A DNA stretch of 64,000 nucleotides, taken from Bordetella parapertussis. Lineage in GTDB: Bacteria > Pseudomonadota > Gammaproteobacteria > Burkholderiales > JACQAP01. Shown here one piece after another: positions 55,880 through 64,000 of the stretch (within the stretch, counting starts at the first letter, position 1; each line of letters begins with the position of its first letter). Under the pieces are notes generated by a model, which was given only the letters and a program-made list of their open reading frames with translations, did not search any database and was not told where the DNA came from. Made by a program: the position numbers and the translations under genes. The stretch is taken from NCBI GenBank assembly GCA_945900965.1, contig CAMDKM010000009.1, forward strand, positions 40,903 to 104,902. Reading direction: 5' to 3'.

Positions 55880-56411
55880 GAACGAGGCGTGCTCGCAGCA
55901 TGGGTAAAAATCTGGCCGGCCGAAGCGGGCTTCTCTTCAGCCATAGCGCGAAAACTTCGGGTGTCGTCACACCAGCATGCAGGGCTTCCGCCAGCCTCAA
56001 GTAACGCGCCCGATCAAATCCGGTCGCGCCAGCCAGCAGCGTGGCTAGTCCGCCCATGAAGAATTCATTGCCTCGTGCCCGCCAATGGGTCGGGTCAACA
56101 ATTCCCGACGCACACAAGTCTAGCAAAGCCGATTCGTATTCCCGGTCGAATGAATCCTGCCTGCTAAGCTGACCGCGCTGCGCGGCGGGCACCGCCTCCA
56201 GTGAGCAGCCGGCGCCCGCGGTTAGCGCCCAGAGTGTCCCGATATCGCAGGACAATTTGGAGCGCAAGCGGGACAGGGTTTCCTTGGGTACGCCGGAAGC
56301 CCTCGCCCATTGTGCGTCGCTGGCAAAATGCCGGTGTGCTTGTTCGCGCAGGGAATCGATCAGGCGTTTGATCTCGTCCTTGTTTGAGCCTAGTGACGTT
56401 GACGTATTCAT
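55866..56411 (-). CDS. helix-turn-helix protein, putative partner of nucleotidyltransferase
   Basis: WARASGVPKETLSRLRSKLSCDIGTLWALTAGAG HTH; ORF overlaps the downstream nucleotidyltransferase; start MNTSTSLG at 56411. Confidence 0.75.
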   Translation of the reverse strand: MNTSTSLGSNKDEIKRLIDSLREQAHRHFASDAQWARASGVPKETLSRLRSKLSCDIGTLWALTAGAGCSLEAVPAAQRGQLSRQDSFDREYESALLDLCASGIVDPTHWRARGNEFFMGGLATLLAGATGFDRARYLRLAEALHAGVTTPEVFALWLKRSPLRPARFLPMLRARLVHAPA

Positions 56412-56451
56412 CAACGAATAATAGGACAGCGTGCATTGTTCGTCAACGTCA
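56394..56451. promoter_or_regulatory. inverted repeat TGACGTTGACG...CGTCAACGTCA spanning the HTH start codon (putative operator)
   Basis: Perfect 11-bp arms at 56394-56404 and 56441-56451. Confidence 0.55.
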
Positions 56452-56509
56452 GCCGGATTTTGTGTCAGCCGGATTTTGTGGTTACCCCAATCGGCAAGGG
56501 CTCCGCGGC

Positions 56510-57175
56510 TCAGGCTTCTTCGCTGCCTTCGATGACCTTGCCAAACCATGCCTCGATGCTGATCGGCTTTGCACCTTCTTTCCGCGCGCGCTCCTGATCT
56601 TTGGCCGGCAAATCGCCCTGCAACAGGTCGATATTTTTCCATCCGGCAATCGGGGTCGCGCATTGCGGCCTTGGGACGTATTTGGACGCTTTGATCTTCT
56701 GCATGCGGTGGACGTAACGCGGGCAGTTCGGAAATACGGCGTCCACGCTCACTCGCACGACGAGCACTGCTTCGTGGAATTGTTTCATCAGGAGATCGGT
56801 TTCGCTGATCCGGGCCGTGCCTTGTACCCGCAGACGATTCGGGCGTTCGAAGTCCATAAACAATAGACCGACCTTGCCGCTTCCCGCGACATTTCCGGCC
56901 GAATAGAACATGCCATTGCCGTCGTAGAGGGGGAAGGCAATGGTCTTCGCATCCACCACTTTGACAAAGCCGAGATCGCCGCCTTTATATGAAACGGTTG
57001 GGCTGCCATTCGCGTCAACCGAGGAAAGCCAAAACATATCGCGGCTTTCGATAAAGGCCTTATTCATGTCGTTGATGTCTGGCGCCACGGCCACCTGTTC
57101 AATCTTGTCGGCAAGCCGGCGCGTGTCGAAGCGGTCCTGAAAGGCGCGCTGAGTGGCGCCGTAGAGTGTGCTCAT
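56510..57175 (-). CDS. pyridoxamine 5'-phosphate oxidase family protein
   Basis: FIESRDMFWLSSVDANGSPTVSYKGGDLGFVKVVD, GNVAGSGKVGLLFMDFERPNRLRVQGTARI. Confidence 0.9.
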   Translation of the reverse strand: MSTLYGATQRAFQDRFDTRRLADKIEQVAVAPDINDMNKAFIESRDMFWLSSVDANGSPTVSYKGGDLGFVKVVDAKTIAFPLYDGNGMFYSAGNVAGSGKVGLLFMDFERPNRLRVQGTARISETDLLMKQFHEAVLVVRVSVDAVFPNCPRYVHRMQKIKASKYVPRPQCATPIAGWKNIDLLQGDLPAKDQERARKEGAKPISIEAWFGKVIEGSEEA

Positions 57176-57297
57176 GTGTCCCCCGTTTATTGTTGTTGAG
57201 CAGCGCGAAGTGCGCTGCGTTTGGGAGCTTAGCAGGAAGAAAGCGGGGCAGCAGGGCCGGGTGGGGGTCGGTCCACTACCGGATGGACGTTTTGTCT

Positions 57298-57744
57298 TCA
57301 GTTCGGAATCACGGGCTCCACCAGCGTCGCCAGTTGCGCGAGCGACTCCTGCCAGCCGAGATAACACATCTCAAGGGGGATAAATTCGGGAATGCCTTCC
57401 TGCACCACGTTGAGCTCGGTTCCGGACGAGACCTTCTTCAGGCTTATCGTCGTAATCATTTCCCCTGGTAGATTGGGATCATCGAAGCGATCGGTATAGC
57501 GAATCCTTTCAAATGGCACGAGTTCCCGATATTCGCCGCCGAACGAGTGACGCTGTTGAGTGCCGAAATTCACAAACGACATTTCATAGATGCCGCCCAC
57601 CCGGGCATCCAGGCGGTGGACCTTGCAGGTAAAGCCGTAAGGTGGAAGCCATTTGGCCATGGCGTCGGCGTCCAGGAATGCGCGATAGATGCGATCGGGT
57701 TGGGCGCGAAGGACCCGGTGTAATTGGACGGTGCCGGTGGGCAT
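57298..57744 (-). CDS. SRPBCC/AHSA1 family protein
   Basis: VQLHRVLRAQPDRIYRAFLDADAMAKWLPPYGFTCKV, GWQESLAQLATLVEP; start MPTGTVQLH at 57744. Confidence 0.92.
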   Translation of the reverse strand: MPTGTVQLHRVLRAQPDRIYRAFLDADAMAKWLPPYGFTCKVHRLDARVGGIYEMSFVNFGTQQRHSFGGEYRELVPFERIRYTDRFDDPNLPGEMITTISLKKVSSGTELNVVQEGIPEFIPLEMCYLGWQESLAQLATLVEPVIPN

Positions 57745-57873
57745 GGTCGGTTCTCCTTTCGATCGGCGGTTCGTGGACGGTTTGGGTGGGAAATGTCCAT
57801 CCAATTTTCCCGCTATGGCGCATGGCACTCAAGGATTTCTTATCCGGAGCAGCGAGTTCTGGTGCAGACAAAC

Positions 57874-57903
57874 GTAAGGCGGGTTACGCTTCGCTAGCCC
57901 GCC
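57874..57903. repeat. TAAGGCGGGTTACGCTTCGCTAGCCCGCC hairpin repeat
   Basis: Perfect-arm hairpin seen in sequence. Confidence 0.7.
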
Positions 57904-58015
57904 GGAACCGCGGACCCATCGGTCGGTGCGAGACGCTTCGCTTTCGTGCCCGGGCTAACGCAGAGCCAAGGGGAGTGAGCGGAAAGGCTGCGGAGCGTCC
58001 CTCATCAGGGCCAGG

Positions 58016-58309
58016 TTATGCTGCGGTGAGTTTAACTTTTTCGACATCGGCAAGATTGACTCGCTGTCGCGCATGCCACAAATTATAGTTGTACTGCATG
58101 GCGAGCCAGCTCTCCGGCGTACGTCCGAGCGCCTTGGAAAGCCGAAGCGCCATCTCCGGAGTAACGGTACTTGAACCTTTCAGTATCCGGCTCAGAGTCG
58201 ATGCGGCCACTCCGAGCTTTAAGGCGAGTTCCCGGCCGCTCAGACTGTTGGGCTCAAGATAAACCCGAGCGATGAACTCTCCAGGGTGAGGAGGGTTGTG
58301 CATGGTCAT
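58016..58309 (-). CDS. higA: HigA family addiction module antitoxin
   Basis: MHNPPHPGEFIARVYLEPNSLSGRELALKLGVAASTLSRILKGSSTVTPEMALRLSKALGRTPESWLAMQ. Confidence 0.95.
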   Translation of the reverse strand: MTMHNPPHPGEFIARVYLEPNSLSGRELALKLGVAASTLSRILKGSSTVTPEMALRLSKALGRTPESWLAMQYNYNLWHARQRVNLADVEKVKLTAA

Positions 58310-58587
58310 CAGTGGTAATCCTCGTAGTCTAGAAGGTGAATATCTCCGTCCCGGAATTCAAAAGTCAATCGCCAGCTTCCATTAACCCAAATGGACCAGC
58401 GCCCCTTTTCTCGCCCCTTCAATGGATGAAGGCGAAAACCGGGGATGCTCATATCCTTGATCCTTTGGGCAGTGTCCAAGGCCGTGAGTTGCATTCGGAG
58501 TCGAGATGCGTGATGTGGCTGGATGCCGGCCGAGCTTCCGGACTCAAAAAACTTCTGCAACCCTTTGTGCCGGAATGTCTTGACCAT
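58309..58587 (-). CDS. higB: HigB-type toxin (RelE superfamily)
   Basis: MVKTFRHKGLQKFFESGSSAGIQPHHASRLRMQLTALDTAQ...PLKGREKGRWSIWVNGSWRLTFEFRDGDIHLLDYEDYH. Confidence 0.95.
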   Translation of the reverse strand: MVKTFRHKGLQKFFESGSSAGIQPHHASRLRMQLTALDTAQRIKDMSIPGFRLHPLKGREKGRWSIWVNGSWRLTFEFRDGDIHLLDYEDYH

Positions 58588-58725
58588 GTTCCATCATACA
58601 ATGTTGCGCACCGCGCAACAACCGGAGTTGACCTGCCGAGGCACATCGAAGTTGTAGAAAGACCGTCCCGCAATAATCGCATACTGAAATATCTGCCCAT
58701 TGAGAAGGCCGGGACTGCTATCGCT

Positions 58726-59283
58726 TTAGTCAATCGGCCGGTATTCCACGGCGATCACATCGATTTTTTCATCGCCGCCCGGTGTTTTTACGGTAACGGT
58801 GTCACCCTCGCGGGCTTTGATCAGGGCTTTGGCGAGGGGGGATATCCAGGAAATTCGGCCGCGGGAGAGGTCGGTTTCGTCGATGCCGACGATGCTGTAG
58901 GTTTTTTCTTCGCCCAGGGTATTACATACGGTGACGGTGGCGCCGAAAAAGATCTGGTCGCTGGTTTCGCGCTGTGCGGGATCGACCACGACCGCGTTGT
59001 CCAAGTGTTTGGTCAGAAAACGGATGCGGCTGTCGATCTGGCGTAAGCGGCGTTTGCCGTAGATGTAGTCGGCATTTTCCGAGCGGTCGCCATTGGAGGC
59101 GGCCCAATGGATGACTTTCACCAGTTCCGGGCGCTCCTTGTCGAGCAGGTGCAAGGCCTCGTCCTTCAGGCGCTTGAAGCCGGCCGGGGTGATGTAATTT
59201 TTCGTCCCCGCAGGCAGGGGCGAAGCCGCGGCTTCGGGCTCCTCTTCCTCCTGGTCGGTTTCCTTGGTAAATGCTTTGTTCAT
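58726..59283 (-). CDS. greB: transcription elongation factor GreB
   Basis: YITPAGFKRLKDEALHLLDKERPELVKVIHWAASNGDRSENADYIYGKRRLRQIDSRIRFL. Confidence 0.95.
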   Translation of the reverse strand: MNKAFTKETDQEEEEPEAAASPLPAGTKNYITPAGFKRLKDEALHLLDKERPELVKVIHWAASNGDRSENADYIYGKRRLRQIDSRIRFLTKHLDNAVVVDPAQRETSDQIFFGATVTVCNTLGEEKTYSIVGIDETDLSRGRISWISPLAKALIKAREGDTVTVKTPGGDEKIDVIAVEYRPID

Positions 59284-59363
59284 GCGCGGGGTGTGGTCAC
59301 AGTTGTACAATGGAATTGTCTCACTTCAAGCAGTCATTTAATAATCATCTGGAGGATCCTGGT

Positions 59364-59867
59364 ATGACGATCAAAGTAGGCGACAAACTTCCCGCTGGTA
59401 CGCTGTGGGAATTCATCGAAGACGAAACGCCGGGCTGCACGATTGGCCCGAATGCATTTAAGGTGGAAGACCTGGTGCCGGGCAAACGTATTGCGATTCT
59501 GGCGCTCCCGGGGGCATTTACCCCCACCTGCTCGGGCAAGCATCTGCCGGGGTTTGTGAAAAAGGTCGATGAGTTTAAAAAGAAAAAAGTCGATGAAATC
59601 TGGTGCCTGTCGGTCAACGATGCCTTCGTAATGGGGGCCTGGGGCAAGGACCAGGCTGCCAAGGGCAAAGTGCGGATGATGGCCGATGGTGGTGGGCAGT
59701 ACACCAAGGCGTTGGGAATGGAATTCGATCTGGTGGCAAAAGGTCTGGGGGTGCGTTCGCAGCGTTATTCCATGCTGGTGGACAATGGGGTAGTGAAAAG
59801 CTTCAATCTCGACGCGCCCGGCAAGTTCGAAGTCAGCGATGCCGATACCTTGCTGAAGCAGGCCTGA
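59364..59867 (+). CDS. peroxiredoxin (Prx5/PMP20 type)
   Basis: AILALPGAFTPTCSGKHLPGFV, CLSVNDAFVMGAWGKDQ. Confidence 0.95.
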   Translation: MTIKVGDKLPAGTLWEFIEDETPGCTIGPNAFKVEDLVPGKRIAILALPGAFTPTCSGKHLPGFVKKVDEFKKKKVDEIWCLSVNDAFVMGAWGKDQAAKGKVRMMADGGGQYTKALGMEFDLVAKGLGVRSQRYSMLVDNGVVKSFNLDAPGKFEVSDADTLLKQA

Positions 59868-59885
59868 GAGTTGCTCTGTCAAAGG

Positions 59886-59994
59886 GGAAACACTGAATAA
59901 GTTCCTAAATGTCATTCCCGTGAAAACGGGAATCCAGGATTTTCAAAGGCATCTGGTTCCCCGCCTTCGCGAGGAAGACACTTTCAGTGTTTCC
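59886..59994. repeat. dRS3-like composite palindromic element, copy 3
   Basis: ggaaacactgaataagtt...gtcattcccgtgaaaacgggaatccagg...gacactttcagtgtttcc. Confidence 0.92.
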
Positions 59995-60027
59995 CCAGGA
60001 TCATTGATCTTTTGACAGGAGGCTCAC

Positions 60028-60228
60028 ATGGCAAAAGGAATCGTGTTGTTTTGTATGCTGCTGGTGTCGGGTTGCGGGGTCGAAACGGTAACCACCGCGG
60101 CCACTGGCGCCGCCGCCAAGGCCCAGGAAGCCAAGCAGGCGCAGCAGACGACGCAGAATGTGCAGCAGAATGTGAACCAGATGCAGGAGCAGGCGGAAGA
60201 ACGCGCTAAGAAGGGCGGGGAACAGTAA
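60028..60228 (+). CDS. small lipoprotein, hypothetical
   Basis: MAKGIVLFCMLLVSGCGVETV lipobox, Gln/Ala-rich coiled coil. Confidence 0.65.
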   Translation: MAKGIVLFCMLLVSGCGVETVTTAATGAAAKAQEAKQAQQTTQNVQQNVNQMQEQAEERAKKGGEQ

Positions 60229-60322
60229 GTGCGGTGAGCGGTGACGATTAAAGGCGTGAATGGGTGAATGAGCTAAGGGTTTAAAGCCTCGATCCTCAAT
60301 CCCCAATCCTCAATCCTGCTCC
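60229..60322. repeat. composite heptamer array, inverted orientation
   Basis: ggtgagcggtgacg...gtgaatgggtgaatgag...gggtttaaagcctcgatcctcaatccccaatcctcaatcc. Confidence 0.8.
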
Positions 60323-61117
60323 TCAATCCGCCAGGTGCTGACGTAACGCGTCCAGCACCTCGTCGGGTCTTTCCGCCATCAATGCATGGCCGGCGCCTTC
60401 CAGCACGACGGTGCGGGCGCCGGGAATTTTGCCTCCCAGTTCGGACGCTGCTTTCATCGGCGTCATCAGGTCGCGTTTTCCCAGAATAAGCAGAGTAGGG
60501 CAGCGCACTTTTGCCGCCGCCTCCAATCCGGTCGTGTAGCGGTTGCAGGCGGTGAAATCCGCGAACAACACCCCGTCTTCCGAGCGCTCCATCAACCGCA
60601 TCGAAGAGCCCATCATCCAGGCGCCAGGTACGCGGTTGCCGCCGATTTGTGCCGGGGCGCTGTGGGCAAAGGCATTGATCATTTCGTAGGCGAGATGATC
60701 ACTGGCTTGCGATGCGCCGAGGAGCACGGGGGAGACCGGCATCGGTACCGCCGTACCAGCCAAGGCGATTTTTGAAACTCGGGCGGGGAATCGAGCCGCA
60801 GCCTCCAGCGCCACGAGCGAGCCCATGCTGTGCCCCACCAGCGCCGCGGATTGAGCCCCGGCCGCGTCAAGCAATGTCATCACCCAATCGGCCAACCCGG
60901 CAATCGAGTCCAGCGCCTTGCCTGCGGATTTTCCGTGTCCCGGCAGATCCACTGCCAGGGCATTCCAGCCGTGATAGGCGAAGTAGCGGCTTTGCAGCGC
61001 CCACACGCTGTGATCGTTGGCGGCGCCATGAACGAATACCACGGTGGGCTTCCCGGCATCGAAAGTCCGGTTCGCGGTGTACGCAAATACCTTCTTATCG
61101 GCAACAGTCAGGTACAT
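60323..61117 (-). CDS. alpha/beta hydrolase
   Basis: VVFVHGAANDHSVWALQSRYFAYHGWNALAVDLPGHGKS, LVGHSMGSLVALEAA, GAGHALMAERPDEV. Confidence 0.93.
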   Translation of the reverse strand: MYLTVADKKVFAYTANRTFDAGKPTVVFVHGAANDHSVWALQSRYFAYHGWNALAVDLPGHGKSAGKALDSIAGLADWVMTLLDAAGAQSAALVGHSMGSLVALEAAARFPARVSKIALAGTAVPMPVSPVLLGASQASDHLAYEMINAFAHSAPAQIGGNRVPGAWMMGSSMRLMERSEDGVLFADFTACNRYTTGLEAAAKVRCPTLLILGKRDLMTPMKAASELGGKIPGARTVVLEGAGHALMAERPDEVLDALRQHLAD

Positions 61118-61146
61118 GGGAATCTCATGGGGTTTGCCGGATGGTA

Positions 61147-62283
61147 TCAGCTTGGCATTGGGTGGCGCGCAAGGTAGGCCGCCATGAAGCGGGGCGACAT
61201 TTTTCCGAGCCGCGCATCGTCGAGTCGGCCCGAGCGGGTAATGTAGCTGTGGGCAAATTCCAGCGGCGAACGTTTCATGTGGGCCGCCATGTTTTCATAC
61301 CAACCCAGGCTTGCCTCGGCAGCCGCCACCAATTTCTCCACCACCGGGCGGCGGACGGCTTCGTAAGCGCTCAGCGCTTCCCGTAGATCGTTGGGATGTT
61401 GTTCGATCGATTTCACCAGGGCGATGGCATCTTCCATGGCCATGCGGGTGCCCGAGCCGATCGAAAAATGTGCGGTATGCAGGGCATCGCCCATCAGGAC
61501 TTTGTTGCCTGCCGACCAGTGCCGGTTATGTATTTTCGGGAAGCGCCGCCATTCGGATTTATTGGCAAGCAGTCGGCGTCCGTCAAGTTCGGGGGCAAAC
61601 ACGGTCTCGCATAGTTCGCGGTTTTGGGCGTCGTTCATGCGGGCAAACCCGGCGCGCTCCCAGGTGGGCGCATCGACTTCGACCAAAAAGGTGCTGCGTC
61701 CCGGTTCATAGCGATAGTGGTGGACTGTGAATGCGCCGTGGGCTGTATCGCGGAATGTCTGGGTGAGCGTGGGGTAGGCCTTGTCGACCCCGTACCAGAT
61801 GAACCTGTTGCTGCCCCAGGTCAGAGTCGCGCCGAACTGCTCCGCATGAGAGTTGCGTACCGGGGAATTGACCCCGTCGGCGCCGATAATCAGATCGGCA
61901 TCGACAAACGCGTCGAGCGAGGTGACGGTTTGTCCATGGGTCGGCACGATCCCTACACTGCGCGCCCGCTCTTGCAGCAGCCGCAACAGTTTGAGCCGGC
62001 CAATGGCGGTAAATCCAACGCCATCGATGGCGATCCGATCTTCGCGGTGTACCACGGTCAGGTCGTTCCACGCTTCCATATGGGGCGCGATGGCGGCGTG
62101 GGTATCGGGGTCGTCCTTGGCCAAAAAACCGAGCGCCTGTTCGGAAAAGACCACGCCGAATCCGAACGTGGCATCCGCGGGATTCTGTTCGACAAGATGA
62201 ATGTTCGTGTCGGGGCGGGTGCGTTTTATAAGATAGGCGCAATACAGCCCGGACGGGCCGCCGCCGAGAATAACAATTTTCAT
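61147..62283 (-). CDS. FAD-dependent monooxygenase
   Basis: MKIVILGGGPSGLYCAYLIKRTRPD, LIIGADGVNSPVRN, VLMGDALHTAHFSIGSGTRMAMEDAIALV. Confidence 0.92.
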   Translation of the reverse strand: MKIVILGGGPSGLYCAYLIKRTRPDTNIHLVEQNPADATFGFGVVFSEQALGFLAKDDPDTHAAIAPHMEAWNDLTVVHREDRIAIDGVGFTAIGRLKLLRLLQERARSVGIVPTHGQTVTSLDAFVDADLIIGADGVNSPVRNSHAEQFGATLTWGSNRFIWYGVDKAYPTLTQTFRDTAHGAFTVHHYRYEPGRSTFLVEVDAPTWERAGFARMNDAQNRELCETVFAPELDGRRLLANKSEWRRFPKIHNRHWSAGNKVLMGDALHTAHFSIGSGTRMAMEDAIALVKSIEQHPNDLREALSAYEAVRRPVVEKLVAAAEASLGWYENMAAHMKRSPLEFAHSYITRSGRLDDARLGKMSPRFMAAYLARHPMPS

Positions 62284-62577
62284 GGGGCGTTTAATGTGTG
62301 ACAGGCCCGCTTTGCGAGAGTGCGTCGTTTGCTGCGGTTCGGGTACACTTTGCGGTCTGCTTTTCCAGCGTATCGGGAATCGGGATTGTATTGATCTTTT
62401 CACATGTCATTACAAAGTACTTTCCCTCATCCAGTCCGAGAACCTCCCTCACCCCCGCCCCTCTCCTGGAGGGCGAGGGGAGAAGGGCCGTTCCGTCCAC
62501 ACTGTCTGGGACTGGGACACACTTGAGGCAGAGCCGGGAGACATCGGATCGTTGGACACCATGGGAGGCATACAGCA

Positions 62578-63669
62578 ATGAATACTCAAATCGCACGCAT
62601 CGAAACCGGTCACTACCTGATTCCCCTTCCGGTGGTGCTGTCCGACAGCACTCACGGCGACATGGTGGGCTTCGAGCTGGTTACGGTGCGGATCACCGAC
62701 GCGGACGGCGCGGAAGGCGTGGGCTACACGTTCACAGTGGGGACCAACGGTGCCGCCGCGTTTGTCACCATCGAGCGCGACCTCAAGGCCATGCTGATCG
62801 GTGCGGAGTCGGATCGCATCGAGCAATTGTGGAAAAAAATGTGGTGGCGCCTGCATTACGGTGGTCGCGGCGGCGCGGCGTCGATGGCGATTTCCGCGAT
62901 CGACATCGCGTTATGGGATCTGAAGGCGCGCCGCCATGGCACCGCCCTATGGCGGCTATTGGGCGGTCACGATCCGCGGGTGCCCTGTTACGCCGGCGGC
63001 ATCGACCTGCAGTTTCCGCTCGACAAACTGTTGCGCCAGACCGACGACAATCTCAAGAAAGGCTTCCGTGCCATCAAGATGAAAGTCGGGCGCGACAAAC
63101 TCTCGGAGGATGTCGCGCGGGTGCGTGCGATGCGCGAACACCTCGGCGCGGATTTCCCCCTGATGGTCGATGCCAATATGCGCTGGACGCCGGACGAAGC
63201 CATTCGCGCTGCGCGCGCCTTTCAGCCCTTCTCGCCGGTCTGGTTGGAGGAGCCCACCATTCCCGACGACATTGAAGGTCATGTACGCATCGTGCGCGAG
63301 GGCGGATTGCCACTGGCGACCGGAGAGAACCTGCATACCCTCCACGAATTCGCCAACCTGATGCGGGCCGGTGGCGTGACTTATCCGGAACCCGACGTTA
63401 CCAACTGCGGAGGCGTCACGGTATTCATGAAGATCGCGCACCTGGCCGAAGCGATGAATCTGCCGGTGACCTCACACGGGGCGCATGACGTAACGGTGCA
63501 TCTGCTTGCCGCGGCACCCAATCGTTCTTATCTGGAAGCGCACGGATTCGGACTCGAACGCTTCGTGACGCCCCTGCTGAAACTCGAAGACGGCTTTGCC
63601 GTGGCGCCGGACACGCCTGGACATGGGCTGACGTTCGACTGGAAGGGGTTGGAGGTGTTGCGGGCTTGA
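62578..63669 (+). CDS. mandelate racemase/muconate lactonizing enzyme family protein
   Basis: FRAIKMKVGRD, LMVDANMRWTPDEAIRAARAF, WLEEPTIPDD, GENLHTLHEF. Confidence 0.93.
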   Translation: MNTQIARIETGHYLIPLPVVLSDSTHGDMVGFELVTVRITDADGAEGVGYTFTVGTNGAAAFVTIERDLKAMLIGAESDRIEQLWKKMWWRLHYGGRGGAASMAISAIDIALWDLKARRHGTALWRLLGGHDPRVPCYAGGIDLQFPLDKLLRQTDDNLKKGFRAIKMKVGRDKLSEDVARVRAMREHLGADFPLMVDANMRWTPDEAIRAARAFQPFSPVWLEEPTIPDDIEGHVRIVREGGLPLATGENLHTLHEFANLMRAGGVTYPEPDVTNCGGVTVFMKIAHLAEAMNLPVTSHGAHDVTVHLLAAAPNRSYLEAHGFGLERFVTPLLKLEDGFAVAPDTPGHGLTFDWKGLEVLRA

Positions 63670-63680
63670 AACTGACGTGA

Positions 63681-63881
63681 AGGACGAGGGGAGTGGGGCG
63701 AGGGGCGAGAATTCGGGATTGGGGATCGAGGATTGAGGATTGAGGATTGAGGGTTTACACCCTTCACCCTTCACCCTTTACGCTCTTAATCGTCACCCTT
63801 CACCGATCACCGATCACCGATCACCGATCACCCTTCAATCACTCAATCACCCAATTACTCAATCACTCGTTCACCCTTCAC
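63681..63881. repeat. composite heptamer array (G-block, GGGTTTACACCC, C-block)
   Basis: (gattgag)n gggtttacaccc (ttcaccc)n (gatcacc)n (aatcact)n. Confidence 0.9.
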
Positions 63882-64000
63882 TCACTTTTTCCCGGCAGCG
63901 TGCAAGGCCCGGTTCAAATCCTCGATCAGGTCGTCAGCATTTTCCAGGCCGATGGACAGTCGAACCGTGCCCTCGGTAATGCCGGCCGCGCGCAGTGCGG
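63882..64000 (-). CDS. C-terminal fragment of a Cys/Met-metabolism PLP-dependent enzyme, partial at window edge
   Basis: ...ALRAAGITEGTVRLSIGLENADDLIEDLNRALHAAGKK*, typical C-terminus of the MetC/MetZ family. Confidence 0.85.
   Translation of the reverse strand, partial: ALRAAGITEGTVRLSIGLENADDLIEDLNRALHAAGKK

Noticed and set aside
1-64000. Prophage, transposase/IS or rRNA/tRNA genes
   Set aside because: No transposase, integrase, phage structural protein or clear tRNA/rRNA sequence was recognised by eye; a tRNAscan/Infernal run was not possible.

Overview
64 kb chromosomal window, GC-rich, probably proteobacterial (beta-like gene content; inference). Most of it is ordinary metabolic or housekeeping gene content: amiC/tsaE, LysR/ilvD, alkaline phosphatase, the lpoB/ycfL/COG3014 cluster, SDRs, hydrolases, a CPA2 antiporter, Nramp-like transporters, selO, gor, hemD, greB. 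The most interesting locus is 17.9-38.2 kb. It encodes a molybdenum hydroxylase (FAD subunit plus fused 2Fe-2S/Mo subunit), a 6-hydroxynicotinate-reductase-like Fe-S protein (Hnr), a UPF0280/ApbE-like protein, a DUF1185 protein, a Liv-type ABC transporter, an enamidase-like amidohydrolase and a Tat-signal-bearing nicotinamidase. Together these suggest a nicotinamide/nicotinate catabolic island using the reductive (Eubacterium barkeri-type) ring-opening route. It also offers a testable idea: the UPF0280 protein flavinylates Hnr. The island is interrupted by a 2.4 kb cluster of five intact or decaying toxin-antitoxin modules. The window is also dense in intergenic repeats: tandem-armed inverted repeats (CACGAAGG, GCGGAGGAC and ACACGGAGA families), composite heptamer arrays with fixed polarity, and about 110-140 bp dRS3-like palindromic elements. 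No database search was run; product calls come from motifs recognised by eye.
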